64,000 nucleotides of DNA. Source: Nitrospira sp. (GTDB taxonomy: Bacteria; Nitrospirota; Nitrospiria; Nitrospirales; Nitrospiraceae). Within the stretch, counting starts at the first letter, position 1; the number at the start of each line of letters is the position of its first letter. Of the stretch, positions 54,479 to 63,780 are shown one piece after another. A program made the position numbers and the translations under genes. Location of the stretch: NCBI GenBank assembly GCA_018242685.1, contig JAFEBM010000027.1:62001-126000 (forward strand). Direction: 5' to 3'. Under the pieces are notes generated by a model. That model saw only the letters and a list, made by a program, of their open reading frames with translations. It was not told where the DNA came from and made no database searches.

Positions 54479-57154
54479 ATGCTCGAACCGCTCGAAGGTC
54501 GTGTTCTGCTCGCGGCAGATCTGACGGGGCTCGTCACGGCACATACGCTTGCTGATCCCAGCGTCCCCACCAACGTCGAAACCGCAACGGTCCAAGTCAA
54601 AAACCAAGGGACGACGGCGGCGAGCGCGTCTACACAAGTCCGCGTCTATGCATCGACCGATTCGACCTTCAGCACGTCGGATGTGTTGCTGGGCACGACG
54701 ACCACAACGGCACTGACGGCCGGGCAGTCTCGCGCCGTGACGGTCAACCTGACGATGCCCAACACGTTGGCCGCTGGGGCCTACAAGTTGCTGACGCGCG
54801 TGGATGCCACCAATGTCGTGGCTGAAGGCACGGCCGGCGAGGCCAACAATGTGGCGACTGGTCCGTCGTTCAACGTGGCTTGGCAATTCGGCACGGTGCC
54901 GGGTCGGAGCGGCAACACCACTCTCACACTCCGTGACGCCGACGGCACTGCCATGACCTTCAAGCTCACCGGCCCGGGAGTGGGCACCGTCATCAAGGAC
55001 GGGACCAATTGGGATCTAAAACTCACCGGCACGATGGCTACGTCTGCCGTCATCATCACCACCAGTGGCGGAAACGGGCGGGCGACGCTGAACGACATCC
55101 ATGCCGTCGGGCCATTGGCCTCATTTACGGCCTCCACTACCGATGTCAATGGTGCGCTGGCGATCAATGGCGCCGTCACCACGCTCACCATCGGCGATCT
55201 GACCGGGAGCCTTGCTGCGAAATCCATCACCACCTTCACCGCCCGCAACCTAACAGAGGCGAGCCTGTACATCGGAACCACACTCGGACAGGATGGCAAG
55301 TTGGGCGGGACAGGGACCAATGCCGACACCTATGGTCTCGGGCGGCTACAAGACTTTGTGGTGACCGGGGCGATGATGGCCGGTAGCACCGTGCGGGTCG
55401 GCGTCAATCCCGTGGACGGCATCTTCGGTAACGGCAATGATCGGTTTATCAGCGGCAGCCCAACCGGGATCGGCACCATCAAGATTCAAGGGAGTCTGAG
55501 CGCCGATAGCCGGTTCGTCGCGGCGACCATTCCGTCGACCTATCTGCTGGCAGGGCGATCGGTGCCGACCACGGGGGATGCCCACTTTGTGACGAATCTG
55601 AACAATCAGCCGCCCATTGCCGGGAATGATACATTCACGGTGAAGAAGGGCGGCATCCTCTCCGAGAGCGCGTCCCTTGTCAAAGACATTTGGACGGGGT
55701 CTACTGCCTCAGGCCCGTCTAATTTCGTCAATGTCAACGGCATGCTCTTCTTCACGGCCGATAATGGGGTCAACGGTCAGGAACTATGGAAGAGCGATGG
55801 CACGGCGGCGGGGACCGTCCTAGTGAAAGACATCGTGGCTGGGTTCACCGGTTCGAATCCCCAATATTTGACGAACGTCAACGGCACGTTGTTCTTCCTC
55901 GCTGAGACGGCCGCCAACGGTCGGGAACTGTGGAAAAGCGACGGGACGGCGGCGGGAACCGTCATGGTCAAAGATATCAATCCCGGCAGCGGCTATGGAT
56001 TCCCAAACTCAAGCTGGCATACGGGTTCCCTCACCAACGTAAATGGCACGCTCTTCTTTACGGCCGATAACGGGGTCAATGGTATAGAACTATGGAAGAG
56101 CAACGGGACGGCGGCAGGGACGGTTCTGGTCAAAGATATTTACCCTGGCTCGTCCACCTCGTCTCCAAGTCTACTCACGAGCTTCAAAGGCATGCTGTTC
56201 TTTGTCGCCTACGATGTTCAGACCGGCTACCAGTTGTGGAAAAGCGACGGGACTGCAGCAGGGACTCAAGTGGTCCGCACCTTCTACTCAATATGGCCGC
56301 AGGCCACTTACCTCAAAGTGGTCAACGAGACTCTTTTCTTTACGGCCGATGATGGGGTAAGCCGTACCGAACTATGGAAGACCGACGGGACGGCGGCTGG
56401 GACCGTGCTGGTCAAAGACATCGCGGTAGGGTACGGCCGCCATTCGTACCCTAGCAATCTTACGAACGTCAACGGCACGTTGTTCTTCACGGCTGATAAT
56501 GGTGTCAATGGGGTCGAGCTGTGGAAGAGCAATGGCACGGCGGCGGGAACGGTCCTGGTCAAAGACATCACGCCGGGGAATGACTTTACCTATTTCAGTG
56601 ATCTGACGAGCGTAGGCAACCAACTGTTCTTCCGTAACAACAGTACCTACGAGCTGTGGAAGAGTGATGGGACCGCGGCTGGGACGATCGCGCTAGCTCC
56701 CGGTGGGATGGCGTTGCCCGACCGGGCCAACGGCAGCCCGCTCATTACGGATGTCAACGGAGTGGCCTACTTCAGAGCAAGCAACTACGATCTGTGGAAG
56801 AGTGATGGGACAGTGGCTGGGACCATGCGGGTCATGCCTGGGGCAAACACGAGAGAACTCGCCAATGTCAACGGCACGCTGTTCTTCAGCGGCGAGCAGG
56901 TCAGCACCGGGCGTGAACTCATGAAGATCGGCAAGGTCACTGTTCTCGCCAACGATCGTGATCCGGAGAGCGCTCCGTTAACGGCGGCGCTCGTCAGCGG
57001 CACGACCAACGGCACGCTGACGTTCAACGCCAACGGTACGTTTACCTATCGGCCCAACGCCGGGTTCACCGGCACCGACCGCTTTACCTACCGAGCCAAC
57101 GACGGCCTCGCCAGCTCCAACGTGGCCACAGTGAGCATCACGGTGACGGCATGA
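54479..57154 (+). CDS. Giant surface protein with LEPR-XLL-like start and ELWxxDGTxxGT repeats
   Basis: An 891-residue protein. It begins MLEPLEGRVLLAADLTGLVT, close to the LEPR-XLL motif of exported giant proteins. Residues about 10-130 are a CARDB-like beta domain (ATVQVKNQGTTAASASTQVR), then a parallel beta region. From about 405 there are eight ELWKSDGTAAGT-type repeats (some ELWKSNGT), each 45-75 residues, likely beta-propeller blades, and one degenerate copy. The C-terminus is a cadherin-like/tandem-95 domain (FTYRPNAGFTGTDRFTYRAN). No own signal peptide and no ribosome site at this ATG; see the upstream feature. Confidence 0.8.
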   Translation: MLEPLEGRVLLAADLTGLVTAHTLADPSVPTNVETATVQVKNQGTTAASASTQVRVYASTDSTFSTSDVLLGTTTTTALTAGQSRAVTVNLTMPNTLAAGAYKLLTRVDATNVVAEGTAGEANNVATGPSFNVAWQFGTVPGRSGNTTLTLRDADGTAMTFKLTGPGVGTVIKDGTNWDLKLTGTMATSAVIITTSGGNGRATLNDIHAVGPLASFTASTTDVNGALAINGAVTTLTIGDLTGSLAAKSITTFTARNLTEASLYIGTTLGQDGKLGGTGTNADTYGLGRLQDFVVTGAMMAGSTVRVGVNPVDGIFGNGNDRFISGSPTGIGTIKIQGSLSADSRFVAATIPSTYLLAGRSVPTTGDAHFVTNLNNQPPIAGNDTFTVKKGGILSESASLVKDIWTGSTASGPSNFVNVNGMLFFTADNGVNGQELWKSDGTAAGTVLVKDIVAGFTGSNPQYLTNVNGTLFFLAETAANGRELWKSDGTAAGTVMVKDINPGSGYGFPNSSWHTGSLTNVNGTLFFTADNGVNGIELWKSNGTAAGTVLVKDIYPGSSTSSPSLLTSFKGMLFFVAYDVQTGYQLWKSDGTAAGTQVVRTFYSIWPQATYLKVVNETLFFTADDGVSRTELWKTDGTAAGTVLVKDIAVGYGRHSYPSNLTNVNGTLFFTADNGVNGVELWKSNGTAAGTVLVKDITPGNDFTYFSDLTSVGNQLFFRNNSTYELWKSDGTAAGTIALAPGGMALPDRANGSPLITDVNGVAYFRASNYDLWKSDGTVAGTMRVMPGANTRELANVNGTLFFSGEQVSTGRELMKIGKVTVLANDRDPESAPLTAALVSGTTNGTLTFNANGTFTYRPNAGFTGTDRFTYRANDGLASSNVATVSITVTA

Positions 57155-57227
57155 AGGGGAAGCGTAATGCATCACACATGAGGTGTCGGAGAGAGCCAGA
57201 GATGGGAATTGAAGGTTGAAGCACACC

Positions 57228-57256
57228 GCACCGGCGAGGGGAACCTTCGCCGGTGC
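57228..57256. other. Hairpin after the giant gene
   Basis: GCACCGGCGA pairs perfectly with TCGCCGGTGC around a 9-base loop; no T-run. Its right arm overlaps the second copy of the short flanking repeat (about 57250-57269). Confidence 0.5.
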
Positions 57257-57360
57257 AGAAAACTGTGAGTTTACGAGGATCTGCCAGGATGCCCCGCTCG
57301 GAAGAGCGGGGAGGAATGGCAGCCCATAGCGTAGCGGAGGAACAAAAACCCTCCTGGTTC

Positions 57361-57392
57361 AAAAAGCCCCGCCTGGAAGGGCGGGGTTCTTT
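57361..57392 (+). terminator. Rho-independent terminator
   Basis: CCCCGCC-TGGAA-GGCGGGG stem preceded by AAAAG and followed by TTCTTTA. It separates the giant gene from the adaptor gene at 57608. The rest of the 57155-57607 gap shows no gene. Confidence 0.7.
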
Positions 57393-57607
57393 ACTTGGAG
57401 AATTTTGAGCATCCTACCATGCGGGTGTAGATGACTCGCCAGATCATCCGGAGTTCGTTCGCCGCAAAGCGGCTATCGCAGCTGCCGGATACTGTAATTA
57501 TGCAGGGAGAGGTTCGTCTCGGCATAATGGCTGTTGATGTTCTGTAAGTGGCTACTGATCGGCTTCCCACTAAGTAAGTTTCTTTCCTCCCCAACACAAT
57601 CACCAAG

Positions 57608-59515
57608 ATGGATGAACAGGTCAGTGCTCAGCACGCAGGTCTGAAGGGAAAGGCGGAGGCGCTGATTGCGACGCTGGCGCAAGCTGAGGCTACCCACGAT
57701 CATGTGCTCTGGACTGCCTTTGCTGAAGCTGCGACTGTTGAAACCTTCTGTCGAAGCTGGCTCGCGCTGCAATGTCGCCTGATCGAGGGTGTGCAGGCAG
57801 GAGTGGTGCTGCTCGGTCCGGTTGATCGAGGTCCGTTTTGCCCCGTGGCGACCTGGCCGGAAGGCCTCCACAACCTCCAACATCTCACGAACACCATTGA
57901 GCGAACACTAGGGGATCGACGATGTTGTGTCTTGCCCAGTGAGTCGGTGGATGGCAAGCCGCTGAACCGCCACTATGAAATCGGGTGTCCCGTTGAGGTG
58001 CGCGGCGCCTTGCATGGGGCTGCCGTGCTGGAGATCACCTCAAATTCCGATGTGGAACGGCAGGGGATGATGCGGCAGCTGCATTGGGGAGCAGCCTGGC
58101 TCGAACTGTTATTCGTACGGGAAGCTGTCGCGGCGGAGAAAGTCACGCGCGAACGGATTCAGACCGCCCTCGATCTGGTTGCCATGTCCGTCGGTCATGA
58201 CCGGTTCTATGCCTCGGCTCTGGCGTTGGTGAATGCGTTGGCGACGAGTCTCTCATGTGACCGCGTGAGTATTGGATTCGTGACGCGGGGCCGCACGCGT
58301 GTGGTCGCCGTGTCGCACAGCGCCGAATTCAAAGAACAGACCAATGTGATTCGTGGGCTGGCTGAAACGATGAACGAGGCTGTCGACCAGCGTGAGACCA
58401 TCGTCTATCCGCCACCGGCTGAGGGAGCGGCGTTGGTCATGTATGCCCATGCGGCGTTTGCGAAGGAACATGGGAGCGGAGCGCTGCTGTGCCTGCCGTT
58501 GGAAGCAAGCGGGCAGGCTGTCGGCGCCCTGCTGTTGGAACGGCCAAGAGAACGATCCTTCGACGAAACGAGCGTTGTGTTGTGCCGGTCGGTGGCGGCG
58601 CTCATCGGGCCTGTGCTGGAAATCCATCGGCGCGAAGACCGTTGGATTGGCGGAAAGATCTGGGATTCACTCACACGGTATGTTCATGACCTGTTCGGTC
58701 CCAGGCATGTGGCATTGAAGGTGACGACGGCGTCTCTTCTAGGCCTGCTGGCCTTCTGTGTCCTGGCCGAGGGCGAGTATCGGGTGTCGGCCAAGACGGT
58801 CTTGGAGCCGACCGTCCAGCGAGCAGCCGCAGCGCCCTTCAATGGATATATTCGGGAGGCGCCTATTCGAGCCGGCGACGTGGCGCGTTCCGGCGATGTC
58901 TTGTGTACGCTCGACGATCGTGAGTTACGGCTTGAGCGTCTGAAGTCTGTGAGCAAGCTCGAAGAGTATCGGAAGGAGTATCACAAGGCGATGGCCGAGC
59001 GGGAGGCCGCCAAAGTCGAAATTGTCACCGCGCAGATGAATCAGGTGCAATCGGAAATCGCCCTCTTGGATGAGCAGCTGGCGCATACGCGTGTGCTGGC
59101 GCCGTTCGACGGAATCGTCGTCAGCGGAGATCTAAGCCAGTCGTTGGGGTCGCCGGTTGAAAAAGGCAAGGTGTTGTTCGAGATCGCTCCGCTCGACAGC
59201 TACCGTGTGGTGCTGGAAGTCGACGAGCGTGACATTGCCGACGTACAGGTCGGGCAGCACGGACAGCTGTTGCTTTCGGCTTTTCCCTCTGAGTCGGTGA
59301 GGGTCACCGTCGCGAACGTCATGCCGGTGTCGACCGCGAAGGAAGGACGCAATTTTTTCCGCGTGGAAGCGACACTCGATCAGGCGCACGGCCGGCTGCG
59401 CCCAGCGATGGAGGGAGCAGGCAAGGTCGAGGTCGATCGGCGCCTGCTGGTCTGGATCTGGACGCATCAAGTGGTGGACTGGATCCGACTTGCGGTATGG
59501 GCGTGGCTGCCGTGA
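57608..59515 (+). CDS. GAF-domain protein fused to HlyD-type membrane-fusion domain
   Basis: A 635-residue fusion. Residues about 30-170 are helical and GAF-like; about 190-345 form a GAF domain (ATSLSCDRVSIGFVTRGRTR; GALLCLPLEASGQAVGALLL). A single membrane helix (about 366-385, SLLGLLAFCVLAEGEYRVSA) leads to a periplasmic lipoyl-type barrel-sandwich: NGYIREAPIRAGDVARSGDV and PFDGIVVSGDLSQSLGSPVE with a coiled-coil between. A cytoplasmic sensor thus joins a membrane-fusion arm. First gene of the proposed export operon; ligand unknown. Confidence 0.8.
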   Translation: MDEQVSAQHAGLKGKAEALIATLAQAEATHDHVLWTAFAEAATVETFCRSWLALQCRLIEGVQAGVVLLGPVDRGPFCPVATWPEGLHNLQHLTNTIERTLGDRRCCVLPSESVDGKPLNRHYEIGCPVEVRGALHGAAVLEITSNSDVERQGMMRQLHWGAAWLELLFVREAVAAEKVTRERIQTALDLVAMSVGHDRFYASALALVNALATSLSCDRVSIGFVTRGRTRVVAVSHSAEFKEQTNVIRGLAETMNEAVDQRETIVYPPPAEGAALVMYAHAAFAKEHGSGALLCLPLEASGQAVGALLLERPRERSFDETSVVLCRSVAALIGPVLEIHRREDRWIGGKIWDSLTRYVHDLFGPRHVALKVTTASLLGLLAFCVLAEGEYRVSAKTVLEPTVQRAAAAPFNGYIREAPIRAGDVARSGDVLCTLDDRELRLERLKSVSKLEEYRKEYHKAMAEREAAKVEIVTAQMNQVQSEIALLDEQLAHTRVLAPFDGIVVSGDLSQSLGSPVEKGKVLFEIAPLDSYRVVLEVDERDIADVQVGQHGQLLLSAFPSESVRVTVANVMPVSTAKEGRNFFRVEATLDQAHGRLRPAMEGAGKVEVDRRLLVWIWTHQVVDWIRLAVWAWLP

Positions 59516-59629
59516 CAAATGAAAGACTGTGAAGCCTATCTCATAGGGAAGTTCAAGTGTCCCGTTTCCAATTTCAGACAGAGACGATTGTGGGAACTTG
59601 AAACCTGAAACTCGCAACGTGAAATCACC

Positions 59630-61777
59630 ATGAGCGAAGTCCTCTTCAGCCCGTTCTGGTACCGTGTGGCGTCCCTGACCCCCCGGCTTCGCAGCCATAC
59701 CACGCTGCACCGCCATCACTATCGCGGACAGACCTGGTACGTCCTGCAAGACCGATCGAACGAACGATTCCATCGATTTTCTCCGGCCGCCTTCTCGTTC
59801 ATTGGCCTGATGAACGGTGTCCGCTCGGTCCAAGATCTGTGGGAGCTCTGCTCGACCAAGCTTGGAGACAATGCACCTACCCAGCCGGAAGTCGTGCAGT
59901 TGTTGAGTCAGCTCCATGCCGCGGATGTCTTGCAGTGCGACATCCCTCCGGACATCGCCGAACTCCTGGGTCGTCACGAGAAACAGCGACAGCAGAAATG
60001 GCAGCGGCGGCTGATGAACGTGTTCGCCTGGCAGTTTCCTCTCTTCGATCCTGAGCGGTTTCTACAACAGTTCGTCCCACTCGTTCGCCCCTTCTTTTCC
60101 TGGTGGGGAGCGGTTCTCTGGTGCCTTATCGTCGGGCCGGCCGTTTTGGTCGGTGCGGCGCACTGGTCCGATCTCACCGCCAATCTTATAGATCGCATGA
60201 CGGCGCCTCAGAATCTGGTGCTGTTGTGGCTGCTCTTTCCCGTGATCAAGACTCTGCACGAATTCGGCCATGCCTTCGCCGTGAAAGCGTTCGGCGGCGA
60301 GGTGCATGAAATGGGGATTATGCTCCTGGTCCTTTCGCCTGTACCCTATGTGGATGCTTCAGCCTCGTCCGCGTTTGCGGGCAAATGGCAGCGCGCCGTC
60401 GTGGGCACAGCGGGCATGATTGTAGAATTGGTCCTCGCGGCGATGGCCGTCTACGTCTGGGTCAGTGTCGAGCCTGGTACCGTACGAATCCTCGCGTATA
60501 ACACCATCTTTATCGCCGGTATCTCCACCGTGATGTTCAACGCGAATCCGCTGTTGCGATTCGACGGCTATTACATTCTGACCGATGTCCTGGAAATCCC
60601 GAACCTTCGCCAACGGGCCCATACCTATCTCGGGTATCTCTGCGAACGTTATCTCTTCGGTTGCGATGACGCACCGGCGCCCCACGCCACGGCGGGTGAA
60701 CGCGCCTGGTTCGTCGGATATGCTGTTGCGTCGTTCATCTATCGGGTGTTCGTTGTCGTGGCCATTCTGCTGTATCTCACGGACCAGCTGTTCATGCTGG
60801 GGGTGGTGTTTGCCGTGCTGACCGCGGGGACTTGGTTTGTATTGCCCTTGGGGAAGGGAGTCCAATATCTCTTCATAAGTCCGAGGATTCGTCGTGTGCG
60901 TGGGCGAGCCGTTACCGTGAGTATGGCTATGGTCGCCGGACTTGTCTCGGTGCTGACACTGGTGCCTGTACCGTTCCGAACCAGAGCGGAGGGCATCGTC
61001 TGGATTCCGGACGAGGCATTCGTGCGGGCCAACATCGATGGGTTCGTTGAACGAGTGGTGGCGGTCCCTGGCTCGATGGTCAAGCCCGGTGATTTATTGG
61101 TGGTCTGTCATGATCCCGTCATCGAGATGGACGTGAAGGTGCTCGAGGGGCAATTGCTGGAGATTCGGGCGCGAGTCCGAGAGCAACTCGTCGACAACCT
61201 GGTTAGGGCGAAAATGTTGGAGGAGGAGCAGCGGTACATCGAAGAGCGTCTGGCGCGCGCGCAGGAACAGCGATCGGAACTTGTGATCAGAAGTCGGACG
61301 ACGGGGACGTTCGTCATTCCAAAGGCGGCGGACATGCCCGGACGATTTGTCAAACGGGGCGAGCTCCTTGCTCATGTGGTGGACCTTCAGACGATCATCA
61401 TCCGCACGATTGTCGATCAAGGTGATATCGACCTGATTCGGCATCAGACACAAGCCGTCCAGGTTCGCTTGGCTGAGCGGTTGGCTGAACCGATGCCGGC
61501 GGCGATCACTCGCCTCATTCCAGCCGCCAGCGAGGAGTTACCGAGCCCGGCCTTGGGCAGTGAAGGTGGGGGACAGGTACCGCTCGATCCCCATGATTCG
61601 AAGGGGCACATAGCGATCAAAAAACTGTTCCAGATCGATTTGGAGCTGCCCGTGCAACACGGCATCCTCAACGTCGGCGGGCGAGTCTACGTCCGATTCG
61701 ATCACGGACGAGAAGCCTTAGCGGTTCAATGGCATCGGCAGGGACGCCAGTTATTCCTGGCGCGATTCAATGTTTGA
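59630..61777 (+). CDS. PqqD-like/M50 metallopeptidase/HlyD fusion
   Basis: A 715-residue membrane protein. Residues about 20-110 resemble PqqD-like winged-helix (peptide-binding) domains (YRGQTWYVLQDRSNERFHRF). The M50/site-2-protease core has HEFGH at 210-214 and NANPLLRFDG (304-313, Asp312), both zinc motifs intact. A C-terminal HlyD-like part starts near 440 (GIVWIPDEAFVRANIDGFVE). Known relatives are annotated peptide zinc metalloprotease proteins. It could recognise and cut exported peptides. Its end overlaps the SecA-like gene by 8 bases. Confidence 0.8.
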   Translation: MSEVLFSPFWYRVASLTPRLRSHTTLHRHHYRGQTWYVLQDRSNERFHRFSPAAFSFIGLMNGVRSVQDLWELCSTKLGDNAPTQPEVVQLLSQLHAADVLQCDIPPDIAELLGRHEKQRQQKWQRRLMNVFAWQFPLFDPERFLQQFVPLVRPFFSWWGAVLWCLIVGPAVLVGAAHWSDLTANLIDRMTAPQNLVLLWLLFPVIKTLHEFGHAFAVKAFGGEVHEMGIMLLVLSPVPYVDASASSAFAGKWQRAVVGTAGMIVELVLAAMAVYVWVSVEPGTVRILAYNTIFIAGISTVMFNANPLLRFDGYYILTDVLEIPNLRQRAHTYLGYLCERYLFGCDDAPAPHATAGERAWFVGYAVASFIYRVFVVVAILLYLTDQLFMLGVVFAVLTAGTWFVLPLGKGVQYLFISPRIRRVRGRAVTVSMAMVAGLVSVLTLVPVPFRTRAEGIVWIPDEAFVRANIDGFVERVVAVPGSMVKPGDLLVVCHDPVIEMDVKVLEGQLLEIRARVREQLVDNLVRAKMLEEEQRYIEERLARAQEQRSELVIRSRTTGTFVIPKAADMPGRFVKRGELLAHVVDLQTIIIRTIVDQGDIDLIRHQTQAVQVRLAERLAEPMPAAITRLIPAASEELPSPALGSEGGGQVPLDPHDSKGHIAIKKLFQIDLELPVQHGILNVGGRVYVRFDHGREALAVQWHRQGRQLFLARFNV

Positions 61778-63761
61778 TCTGGCGCGCGAACGAACTGCGT
61801 TACACAGTGCGTATCCAGAACGGCATGTCCTGAAAGAGGGGTGGTTCGACCGGCAAGGGGCTCGCCTGGCCAATCCTCTGCTGCGTCGGTACCGCATGCG
61901 TCAATGCAGGAACACGACGATCGTGACACAAGTGGCGAAGCACGGCCTGGACCTCGCACAGCTTTCGGACGAGCAGCTCACACAACGAGCCAAACAGTTG
62001 CGCGGGACTTTGCGCCGCGACGGGCTTTCGGAGGAGCGAGTGTGCCGTTCATTCGCTCTGATCCGGGAAGTAGCGCATCGGGCGCTCGGCCAACGACACT
62101 ACGACGTACAGCTTCTCGGTGGCTGGGTGCTGCTCAACGGTTGTATCGCAGAAATGGCGACCGGGGAAGGCAAAACGCTCACCGCGACACTGGCGGCGGC
62201 GACGGTGGCTATGGCTGGGGTGCCGGTCCATGTCATCACGGTCAATGACTACCTGACCGCGCGGGATGCTCGGGAGATGCACCCCCTCTACGAGATGCTT
62301 GGCCTCAGCGTCGGGGCCGTCACCCATGAGCTGGATACGGTCGCGAGACGCAGCGTCTACAGTTGCGACGTGACCTACTGTTGTAATAAGGAGCTGGCGT
62401 TCGACTATCTTCGCGACCGGTTGCTGGTTGGGCGACAACCGAATCGTATTCAACTCCAACTGGAACAGCTGTACGGCGATGCCGCCAGGCTGCGGCAGTT
62501 GGTCCTACGGGGTTTGTGTTTCGGGATTGTCGATGAAGCCGACAGTGTGTTGGTGGATGAAGCGCGAGTGCCCTTGATCCTTTCCGGTGCGGGGGGTGAA
62601 GTGCCGGAAAAAGCCATCTACGAGACGGCTCTGGATCTTGCTCGCGGCTTAGTGCGTGAGCAAGACTTTTGGCTGGATGGCCGGGAGCGAACCATCCGCC
62701 TGACTCCGAGCGGCAGGACCATGCTCACGAATCGCGCGATTGGTCTCAAAGGAATCTGGTCGGGGCCGAGACGGCGGGAAGAGTTGGTCCGCCAGGCGCT
62801 CACGGCGCTCTACCTCTTTCAGCGCGATGTGCACTATTTGGTGCGCGAGGAGAAGGTGCAGATTATCGACGAATATACCGGCCGGCTCATGCCTGATCGA
62901 TCCTGGGAACATGGCCTGCATCAACTCATCGAATTGAAGGAAGACTGCCCGCTGACACCGATGAACAGGCCGCTGGCACGCATCACCTACCAACGTTTTT
63001 TTCGACGGTATCTCTGGCTCTCCGGGATGACCGGAACCGCGCAGGAGGTAGCCGGTGAGCTCTGGATTGTCTACCGACTTGCGGCGGTTACGATTCCGAT
63101 GAATCGCCCGCTTCAGCGCCGGTGGATGGGGGAGAGGTTATTCGCCACAGCGGAGGAAAAGTGGGAGGCAGTCGTGAATCGGATTGCAGCGCTGCGGGGA
63201 CAGGGGCGTCCCGTTCTCGTCGGGACGAGATCCGTTGAAGCTTCCGAAATCCTGAGTCAGCAACTCACAAGGGCGAAGATCGAACATGTGGTACTCAACG
63301 CCAGACAGGATGAGGAGGAGGCCGCGGTCGTGGCCGCCGCCGGTACGCATGGGCGAGTCACGGTGTCCACCAATATGGCGGGGCGTGGCACCGACATTAA
63401 ATTACCCCGCTCGGTCGCACAAGCCGGCGGGCTACATGTGATTGCGACCGAACGGCACGAAGCCAAGCGTATCGATCGGCAGCTCTACGGACGGAGCAGT
63501 CGGCAGGGAGACCTCGGCAGCTACGAAATCGTAACCTCGCTGGACGACGAGCTGCTGGTCACTTCACAGGGAAAACTGCCCCGATGGATCGCAGCGCTGC
63601 TCCTGAAGCCGGGCATACCAGCGGAGGGATGGTTGGCACGGTTTCTGGTGCGTTGGGCTCAGCGATCGGCGGAACGGTTGCATACCCGTATGCGCCGGGA
63701 ATTACTCCAGCATGAAGATGAGCTCGAATCCACGCTCGCGTTCTCGGGGCGGGTGGAATGA
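61770..63761 (+). CDS. SecA-like ATPase lacking C-terminal SecA domains
   Basis: A 663-residue protein. SecA motor motifs are intact: EMATGEGKTLTATLAAA (Walker A about 129-136), VITVNDYLTARDAREMHPLY, VDEADSVLVDEARVPLILSG, IIDEYTGRLMPDRSWEHGLH, LSGMTGTAQE, VSTNMAGRGTDIKLP and RIDRQLYGRSSRQGD. The usual helical wing/scaffold region and zinc tail after residue about 600 are missing (SecA is about 850-900). It is not the housekeeping SecA; likely an accessory translocase motor for the neighbouring membrane proteins. Overlaps the previous gene, so it is coupled. Confidence 0.85.
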   Translation: MFDLARERTALHSAYPERHVLKEGWFDRQGARLANPLLRRYRMRQCRNTTIVTQVAKHGLDLAQLSDEQLTQRAKQLRGTLRRDGLSEERVCRSFALIREVAHRALGQRHYDVQLLGGWVLLNGCIAEMATGEGKTLTATLAAATVAMAGVPVHVITVNDYLTARDAREMHPLYEMLGLSVGAVTHELDTVARRSVYSCDVTYCCNKELAFDYLRDRLLVGRQPNRIQLQLEQLYGDAARLRQLVLRGLCFGIVDEADSVLVDEARVPLILSGAGGEVPEKAIYETALDLARGLVREQDFWLDGRERTIRLTPSGRTMLTNRAIGLKGIWSGPRRREELVRQALTALYLFQRDVHYLVREEKVQIIDEYTGRLMPDRSWEHGLHQLIELKEDCPLTPMNRPLARITYQRFFRRYLWLSGMTGTAQEVAGELWIVYRLAAVTIPMNRPLQRRWMGERLFATAEEKWEAVVNRIAALRGQGRPVLVGTRSVEASEILSQQLTRAKIEHVVLNARQDEEEAAVVAAAGTHGRVTVSTNMAGRGTDIKLPRSVAQAGGLHVIATERHEAKRIDRQLYGRSSRQGDLGSYEIVTSLDDELLVTSQGKLPRWIAALLLKPGIPAEGWLARFLVRWAQRSAERLHTRMRRELLQHEDELESTLAFSGRVE

Positions 63762-63780
63762 GGGTTGGAGCGAACGTAGC

